DNA of 64,000 nt from Diphasiastrum complanatum (lineage: Eukaryota; Streptophyta; Lycopodiopsida; Lycopodiales; Lycopodiaceae), in NCBI GenBank assembly GCA_029204225.1, contig CM055108.1, positions 3,649,547 through 3,713,546 on the forward strand, written 5' to 3'. This document shows, piece after piece, positions 56,405-64,000 of this stretch. Under the pieces are notes generated by a model. The model worked only from the letters and a program-made list of their open reading frames with translations. It was not told the DNA's origin and did no database searches. The first letter of the stretch is position 1; each line of letters begins with the position of its first letter. The position numbers were made by a program, and so were the translations under genes.

Positions 56405-59400
56405 GATTCATGACCAAAGAATATGTGATTGACAAGAATATAAAGCCATCTCAACACATTCGTAGCACAATTTAGATATTGAAAATGCCAACTTTACAAC
56501 TCGATAGAAAGATTTATTTGCTACTTTGAGAAACAAAGCTTGAGTGGCACACTTACATTTACGTTTTTTTATATCATATGTCACTGCTTGGCCTCAATGT
56601 AGTGAATAAGGATCTCGATACGCCGTATCGATATCTCAAATAAACTCTGGTTTATTTTAAGTTAGGTTATGTCTTCATGTCGATATATTGTCCTTCGCAG
56701 ACTTTGGACCCTGGAAGTAATGTAACTAGAAGTGATTTGGAATCGTAACATAAATTACGACACGTCGTGGAAATTTTGAAATCAACTACTGACACTTTGA
56801 AACTAAAATGACAACGCCTTCCATTGATGAGACACTTGTTGGTCCTAGTAATCAATTAATCAAAGGGCAGCAACCCCCTTTAAGAGGTGAAATTTTGTCC
56901 TACATTCAAAAAGAAGAAAAAAAACAAAGGCAAATTGCAAAAGCTGTTGGCAAAGAGTGTATTCTCGCTACTCCAAAATCACTTTGCAAGAGTCCAATTT
57001 CAAACTAGTTGCATAACTTACTTGTGCACTTACCTTGCAACCAAATCCTCTCAAAAAAACCATAACTTCGGGAAGAGATCCAAGAATCACTCCTATAAGC
57101 TCCTGTTGGAAGAAATTAGGATTTGGAAAGCATCCCACAAAGAGCTCGCTATCTGTCTTATAGATCCCAATGGATTCCACAAGAAATCACCCCTGAATAA
57201 CCAGTAAGGGCTCTACCCGGTGATAAGAGTTTTGGTTGGCGCATTTGTTTTGCTCACTTAATAACAACCATTCACAACGAAGCAAACCAATCAGTTCCTT
57301 GCATAGATAAATAGACACCCAGAGGCCTCTTTCTTCCATTGGGGAACAACTCTATACTCACTTGTTCAGAGGTTCAATAGGAACTTACCAAGTGTTTGTG
57401 GCCGGTTTACAAACCTTCCTTTCTAGAGCACAACCTCAAAGATTTCACATGTCATATTGATGAGAAAGCCAATTAGGTGTAATACTTGCATTTAGACTTT
57501 TGATTGGCTTAATGCCTCGGTGTTGGTAACAAGGTCACTCATTAGCACCACACCAGAATCATAGCATTCAAGGGTGTCTCTTCAAGAACAGGGCTGGAAC
57601 ATTGGCCTTCAACTTTTCACAGCAACCAGGGCAGAGATCTTGCTCTGATCATTCAGTTGCGCAGCGCAGTAGGAAGTAGCCAAGTACTCATGCTGATAGA
57701 TCCGTTCACCATTTTAGACTCAGGATCTTTCAATGCATTTTCTGACAAGAATAGTCAGATGCAGCAGGCTTACGAATATGGTCCACGCAGCACCTCATAC
57801 ACGGTTTCTCAAAAAAGCCTTTCAACATAGCAGCATGGTATAATAAGCAGAAAACAGGTCCAAGACGAATACATCAACATTCTGTTCCAGACAGTCATTC
57901 GTAACTGTCAGATGCCTCTGCACATCAAGATGCAAGAATGCTCGTAACTTTAACATTCCAACACATTCAGAATAAGCAAACAAATAGAGTTTTCTCACAT
58001 TTGTTACAATCATAAACAACATCTGCCATTCTGTCCACAGAACTTAAGGCAATACAAATGTGTGAAAGCATGCATCTAGCACATAGGAATGACATCCAGA
58101 ACCATCAGTGCCTTTCAAGTAGAGAACAACAAAGTGCTTAACAAAGGCTGCGAAAGAGATTGCAAAGGCTGAATCCTCCATAGCTTGGCACAGAAGAGAA
58201 GCTTTCTTGCTTATTACATTTCTAGAAAATGGTTCTATTGAATGTATGTATGATCTCCCTCTCCCCTGATTATAGCAACACCCTATGTAGAAGAAGGAGC
58301 GTTGCAAACATTAGATTTAGGCCTCTTACTTGAATTAAAACTTATGCTCAAGGCCACATGGCTAAGAGAGCGCGCCATTTGTTTGTTGTATCTTCGGCAT
58401 CCACTCCGGCTATGGCTCCAACTAGTACGAGTTATGGCTTCTCCCAACTAACCCTCACTAAGGCTATTTCTAGCTAGCATGGATATGGACACAAGAAGAC
58501 AGTCATGAGCATGGTGGTGAGTATTTTGAGGGTAAGATCCACTCTTCTCTCGTTTCTCTACTTAGGAACTGACTCAAATGACGGCTTAACCTAATTCAAT
58601 GACGGCTTAACCTAAAATCTCCTCCTCTAAGGCTTACCCTACTAAAGAATGGAGGGTCTAGATTAACTTAACTTGTTGCCAGATGAATAATATACAATAC
58701 AATGTGAGTAACACAATACATGAAACCACACAAGGGAGAACACTCAGAGAGAAAGATAGGCATGTATTGCAAATGAGATTCTTCTCGAAAATGGATTCCA
58801 CTCCTATTTATACTTGGAGTGGTGGTCACTTACAGAAATGCACTGTGGGACAAGTAAGCCACATAGACTAACTTAACTTTGAATTACACTGGTGCCATGG
58901 GACAAACCCTCAATAGGCCTTGGTGACCAACTTTTACTTAACTTGAAATTACATATCTATGTGCAGTGCCCATGACAATTTAAACTTAGAATTGAATGAT
59001 GAGAGAAGTGAGATGAAGTTTCAAGATTGACCATATGGTGGAATATGAGGGAATGAATGGATGGAAAAAAGGAATGAGATAAGTATTGTGTGGTTTTCCA
59101 TATCTCTCCATAATATAACCAATGCTCTTTGCACAATTCTCCACGGAATCATCATTGCTCACCTTTGAAAATAGCTTTGTCATTGAGGTTGTGCGCTCAT
59201 AACTTCAATCTCTGATTGACTTGAGAGTCCTTCAATTTACGTAGGCCTACGAGATTTCACTCATTGATTACTTGTGCTTATTGTGGCCTCCGCAAATGAT
59301 CGAATGGATGATGTACAACAGCAGTAGTATGGTCTTGAGAGACGATTACCACTGCTCAATGTACATTTTGCCAATGAAACATCTTTGTTGGCATTGGCAG

Positions 59401-60399
59401 AAACACTTGTCGTCTGCGTTGATTTGCACATAGATTTTGCCTTTGATGTGACTTGAGAGCCCTTCACTAGTACAAGCTGCCACTTTATTGATGATTTGAT
59501 GGCCATGGTGAGGCAATTGGAAAAGCGTGGATATTGTAGCGCTTACCAACTGCTTATTGAGAATGGTGGTGGTGGTGTTGTCGTGAATATTCCATCTTGT
59601 TGGGAAGATGGATCTTTTGTTGGATCATGGTTGCAGTCTAATAAGATGTTCGTTTTGTTGCCAAACTGAGCATTTGTTGTTGAAGTCCCTTGACTGCTCT
59701 TTTTGTTCATATTGAAAGTTTTTGAAATCATTGGTAAAGATGTAGAGATATATCCTAGTGAAAATTCGTGTGATACTGCAACTGTAGAGGTAGAATACAT
59801 TTGCCGATGAAATATCACCTATAGTATTGCTGCAAAAGAAACCACACCAAACCATACGACAATAGAACAAACAAACAGGCAGCAACAAACGACATAGTTG
59901 ACAGGACAAAATCTGAAATAAGAGAAAAACTGAAAAATCGTAGCAGATAACTCTATAGAAGGATTTGCATGACACTCTTAAACCAAACTCTTGCAATCCA
60001 GTATCGAACTTGGCACAAGGCCATAGTTATAGTGTTACAAAAGCAAAAACAAAGTCAAAATGTGTAACATTTACGTAGCATGCAATAAGGCAATTATGTC
60101 TTCGATTACTTTCACTCAGATAAAAAAAATGTGGGTTGTCATCTAGACACAAAACTAATGATTCATCAGAATGGTGTTTGAGATAGACCTTAGATGGTTG
60201 CTAGATAGGATGTAACTCTATTTGGATTGGAAGCAACTATGTATTCGTGGATGACAAAAGAATCGATAAGACTAGACGAGCCTAGACACATCTAATACCA
60301 GTAATTTTGGTAAGGTGCAAATGGATCAACTTGATAAGCAGGCACATTGGTATCTTTTATATAGTACATCGTTGGGTCTATGTAGTCGGAATCAGCTTG
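56405..60399. other. Gene-poor interval
   Basis: Short frames near 56808-57207, 58044-58307 and 59261-59996 lack motifs. An 18-base AATGACGGCTTAACCTAA element occurs twice near 58577-58613. No RNA gene seen. Confidence 0.5.
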
Positions 60400-60839
60400 T
60401 GTGATAAACGATGTAGCAATATGTTGACTCTCTACAAAAGACTATTGTGTTGGATGGGGAGCGATCAGTCGTGGATAAGAAGACTTTGGTTGAGAATGTA
60501 AAAGTGGTGTAGGATGGTTCATAGAACCAGAGGATCAAAGTTGATGAAAAACTGGGCCTATTGGCCTTGGTTGGCCTAGGTTGATGAGGAGCTGAGGCCG
60601 CCATGAGTGCAATCCACATGGCCGTGTCTGACTTTTCAATATTCACATACCATTCCTTTGCATTGCCAAGTAGGATCATGGGGAATAGTCTGAGCTTGTC
60701 AGCTTCAGAGTATCGTCGAAGTGTTTTCGAAGTCTTGAAAAAAATCGTACGGGGTTGGCTTTCCCATCATATTTGGTGCATCAATCCGTGGAATTCTCCT
60801 TTCCACTTTGGGAGGAGGTTGATCTGACTTCCCACTCAT
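60400..60839 (-). pseudogene. Gypsy gag N-terminal remnant
   Basis: The ATG at 60839 begins MSGKSDQPPPKVERRIPRID then APNMMGKPTPYDFFQDFE. After a frameshift it continues EADKLRLFPMILLGNAKEWY, the conserved 'F...L.G.A..W' core of retrotransposon gag. It then becomes low-complexity and stops. The minisatellite at 62.2-63.1 kb lies upstream of it in its own orientation, like the leader of the element at 18.7-24.4 kb. Confidence 0.55.
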
Positions 60840-62212
60840 GGTGCTCTAGTAGAAAATTAATACTTAGGTGATGGATGGTGGATGATGAGTATGATATCCT
60901 ACTCTTGCTTATCTATGGCTCCCTACCAAGTTATATCCAAGGCAATCCCTACTGAATATACCTAAGGCTTCTCCCAACTAGACGAGGTAGGAATATGTGA
61001 CCAAGATGTTGATGGTAATTGTGAATATGTACAGGCCTAAGTATAAAGATATCTCACTGGTTCACTTTTGGCGATGACAAATCTCATTTTCACGCTTGGA
61101 TTGACGATGCTAAGTTTTCAAGTTTTGATCTTTCAAGAGGTACTGGGGTATGACTCTGCTAGTTTTAGCTCTGGAGAATTTCCACACAAGTGAAGAGATT
61201 CGGACAAAGGCCAAGCTTGCCAAAACGAGTACCATGCGAGTACTATTTGAGGAAAGATTAAGAATTTGTATCGTTAGATAATTTGGAGGAGATTGCTATG
61301 TTTCTCTCACCTTCTCTAGACTTTCCTAATGTTTCTGGATTTGGTCCTTAGGGCAAAAGGACCTTGAACCTATTCGCATAGGCCATGTTTGATAATTTTA
61401 GGGGGCCTTTTTTTGAATTCTTGGTCAAGAGATGTAAGTAGAGCATTCGCAAGGAATCGTTTAGAGCCTCTGTGCAAATACTTACCATGATGAAATATGC
61501 AAAAATAGCCATTTTTGCTCTGTATCTTACCATTGTAAATCGCATAGAGTCTCATAATGTTTTCGAGTTATTCCAATGAAATCTGATCCTGGTTTGACAT
61601 GTTTGGCATTGTTGTCATTTGCCTCACTAGAGTCTCTCGTTTTCATATTACCACCTGAGGGTGGCAAGACCTGGACAGGCCTCTTCATCGGCGGTCTCGA
61701 GATTTGAAGGCAATGGATTGATCCCCACCGATCAGTAGTAACTCAGCATACAAAACTTTCACTCAGAAAACTCAACGTTTGTTAGCTTGAGATTATGACA
61801 GGCCATCTGAACGCTCTTAACATACCATTGAACTCCTTATGAGAAAAGCAATTGTCTCAAGCAAACTTGTTACAAAACAAGCGCTCTCTATGTCGAGAAT
61901 TTGTGTGAAAAACGTACTCGCTCACTAATAAAAGTATTCGAGTTTGATCAGGAGAGACCCAAAATGTGGTGGGCGAGTAGCATATGTCACTATCTTGGAC
62001 GAATTTAGGATTTTTTTTTTTTCACCTTAGTTGACCTGATTGTGAGTACCCGCATACTTGACTCGGAAGGTTTATGAACTACTCGCACAAACTTGTACCC
62101 ATGGAACTAGAACCCGTGGGAATGACTTGCATAGGAAGTACTCGCACACGACTCGGGGTGAAAAATGACTCGTACATGAGAACTTACTCGCACACTATGA
62201 AAATGACTCGCC
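60840..62212. other. Probable leader of the Gypsy remnant; no gene seen
   Basis: No LTR boundary or primer site could be fixed. The region ends in TACTCGCAC strings that lead into the minisatellite. Confidence 0.4.
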
Positions 62213-62500
62213 CACAAGATGACTCGCACAAGAAGCTCAGTACCCGCACATGCTAAAATGACTCGTATAAGAAGTTCAGTACCCGCACATGCTAAAATGA
62301 CTTGCACAAAAAGCTCAATACCCGCACAGGCAAAAATGACTTGCATAAGAAGCTCAGTACCCGCACATGCTAAAATGACTGGCATAAGAAGCTCAGTACC
62401 CACACAAGCTAAAATGACTCGTAAGAAGATTAGTACCCGCACAGGCAAAAATGACTTGCATAAGAAACTCAGTACCCGCATAGGCTAAAATGACTTGTAC
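62213..62500. repeat. 39-bp minisatellite
   Basis: About seven tandem units of 39 bases contain AAAATGACTCGCACAAGAAG and CTCAGTACCCGCACATGCT with point differences. Because 39 is a multiple of three, both strands keep long frames: Met-Thr-Arg-type units on the plus strand and a hydrophobic RVILACAGTELLM-type unit on the minus strand. These are by-products, not genes. Confidence 0.9.
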
Positions 62501-63095
62501 ATGTCAAAAGAAGGAGGTGAAAAACATCTCATAATGACTCGCACAAACCCGAAAATGACTCGCACAGGTTTGAAAGGTTTTCCAAAAGAACTAGAAATGA
62601 CTCGCACAGGGGAACAATTCAAAATGACTCGCACTGAGTTGAAAGATGACTTGCACTGAGTTGGAAGATGACTCTCACAGACCTGGAAATGACTCGCACA
62701 GCTCAAAAAATGACTCGTGCAAGGTTGGAAGATGACTCGCACACGAAGATGACTTATGCAAGGAAACTTACTACTCGCACATGACTCATACAAAAGATGA
62801 CTCAGAAGTGACAAAAAAGGACTCGCACAACAAATCTTGAGGTGTAGAGGTAATGACTCAGAAGTGACAAAATGACTTGTACAACACAAAAATGACGCAC
62901 ACGTCAAAAAAGGATTCGCACAAATGATTCGCACAACCTATTCGCACAAGACTAGGGGCGGATTCTTGCTCAAAAACCACACAAATGATTTGCACAACAG
63001 ACCTTGAAATGACTCGCACAGTTGTGGAACTGCCTTGGGATGACTCGCACAAAGGGTAGGCAACTCGCACACGGCCTTAAATCACCTACTCGCAC
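62501..63095. repeat. Degenerate array of ATGACTCGCACA motifs
   Basis: The core ATGACTCGCACA recurs more than 15 times at irregular spacing (about 17-40 bases), with unrelated short spacers. It continues the motif of the regular 39-bp array without the second half-unit. Confidence 0.8.
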
Positions 63096-63320
63096 AACCT
63101 TATTTTGGAGGGAAAACATCTTTTTTTTTAATCTAAGTCCTATTATCTCAGTGAAATAGAACAGCTACAGGAACTCTCAAAGCTCACTCTCTGCCAATAC
63201 ACAGTCTGCTCTTGCACTCTGCTATTGTCATTTGCTTGTCAAAGAAATCGCCCAACTGCAGAAATGCGTGATGCAAACATCCTTGAGCCATTGAGCCATT
63301 ACTGATCTCGTTGTTCCATT

Positions 63321-63520
63321 GTTATTCAAAAACCCAACGGGGTTGGCTCAGTTGGTTGGCTTGGCATCCAAAGTTTCTTTGGTCCCAGGTTCGAGCCTCC
63401 CCTTGGAAACCAAGAAGCATTGTTATTCAAAAGAAGAGGGGTTGGTTGAGTTGGTTAGCTTGGCATCCAAAGTTTCATTGGTCCCAAGTTCGAGCCTCCC
63501 CTTGAAAACCAAGAAGCATT
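63321..63520 (+). repeat. Tandem pair of tRNA-derived SINE-like repeats
   Basis: Two units of about 100 bases (63321-63421 and 63422-63520), each starting GTTATTCAAAA and ending CAAGAAGCATT, with a third start at 63521. The first has a Pol III A box (TGGCTCAGTTGG, 63344) and B box (GGTTCGAGCC, 63388) exactly 44 bases apart, as in a tRNA. The acceptor stem does not pair, so it is not a functional tRNA. Confidence 0.65.
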
Positions 63521-63540
63521 GTTATTCAAAAGAGTTGACT

Positions 63541-64000
63541 TCATCACCGATCCTTCTGCCATCACAGCACAAGTCAGAGGTAATGGAGATAGGTCCATCG
63601 GTGCCTAAGCTTTTAAGGATGAACTATAATTGAAAGAGCAACCGTGAGGCACTCCATCTCTGCTATCTCCCTTGTTGTGTGAGAATTGGCCTCTGAGCAG
63701 GTCAGAGATGGAGACCACTTTGACGTTGGAAAGACAAAACTAACGCTGGAAAGAGCCAGACGAGCAATCCAACTCAAAACTGACGTTGGAAAGAGCCAGA
63801 CGAGCAAGGAAATCAAACCTGCTCAAAACGCTGCTGATGGCCTTGTGGAACGCTGGTGACAACGACTGTGAAACATCTAAAAAACATCTGATGAACGTAG
63901 TAGGCTCCTCAAATCAGATCAGATCAGCTCAAAAACACGTCCTATTGCTTGATTGCTAGTAAAACATCCACGACCATGTTACAGGCAGCTCGAGAAGGAA
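63541..64000. other. No gene seen
   Basis: A 30-base string containing GACGTTGGAAAGA and GCCAGACGAGCAA is partly repeated near 63721-63808. Nothing else recognisable. Confidence 0.45.

Noticed and set aside
63337-63408. Possible functional tRNA gene
   Set aside because: A and B boxes are correctly spaced, but the seven-base acceptor arms do not pair and no clear anticodon arm forms.

Overview
This window is AT-rich nuclear DNA of a land plant with a large, transposon-filled genome. The evidence is several generations of nested Copia and Gypsy LTR retrotransposons, long (GA)n/(CT)n tracts, spliced plant-type genes (an RBP45/47-type RNA-binding protein and an ATL-type RING-H2 ligase) and methionine-tRNA-type primer-binding sites. 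A gymnosperm, fern or lycophyte would fit, but the sequence alone does not decide.

Layout. 1-7.1 kb: minus-strand Copia elements nested in one another, with a piece of a hAT-like BED zinc finger. 7.8-8.34 kb: first coding exon and promoter of an RBP45/47 gene on the minus strand; its later exons are not visible. 8.35-17 kb: mostly featureless. 17.0-18.4 kb: plus-strand Copia gag-protease remnant. 18.7-24.35 kb: minus-strand Gypsy-type element with two LTRs and a gag but no visible pol, and with a 25-bp minisatellite in its leader. 25.27-27.64 kb: internally deleted minus-strand Copia element whose outer LTR edge abuts a 120-bp GA tract. 29.7-30.54 kb: intact RING-H2 gene with its promoter. 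34.2-43.2 kb: decayed Gypsy pol, unusual downstream reading frames (a Gln-rich frame ending in a membrane segment, and a long coiled-coil frame), and a second Gypsy integrase split by a 1.8-kb insertion with a clean 5-bp target duplication. 46.18-49.07 kb: a gene encoding a histone H3-like domain joined to a Ulp1/C48-type cysteine protease. 49.84-53.81 kb: an intact 1322-codon Copia polyprotein. 54-64 kb: an unassigned reading frame, a Gypsy gag remnant, a 39-bp minisatellite and tRNA-derived SINE-like repeats.

The most notable locus is the H3-Ulp1 gene. Its first exon starts with an H3-like tail and carries an ungapped 86-residue match to the H3 histone fold (about 36 identities by my hand alignment). 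A Pro/Ser/Lys-rich linker follows, then protease sequence with the His, Gln and Cys motifs spread over later exons. A degraded second copy of its last exon lies about 0.6 kb downstream, with a long imperfect foldback between the two. I do not know a named family with this architecture. A transposon-carried or transposon-derived histone/SUMO-protease gene is an inference from the Ulp1 domain and the surroundings.

All coordinates and alignments were made by eye. LTR outer limits, exon 2 of the H3-Ulp1 gene and the identity of decayed elements are the least certain points.
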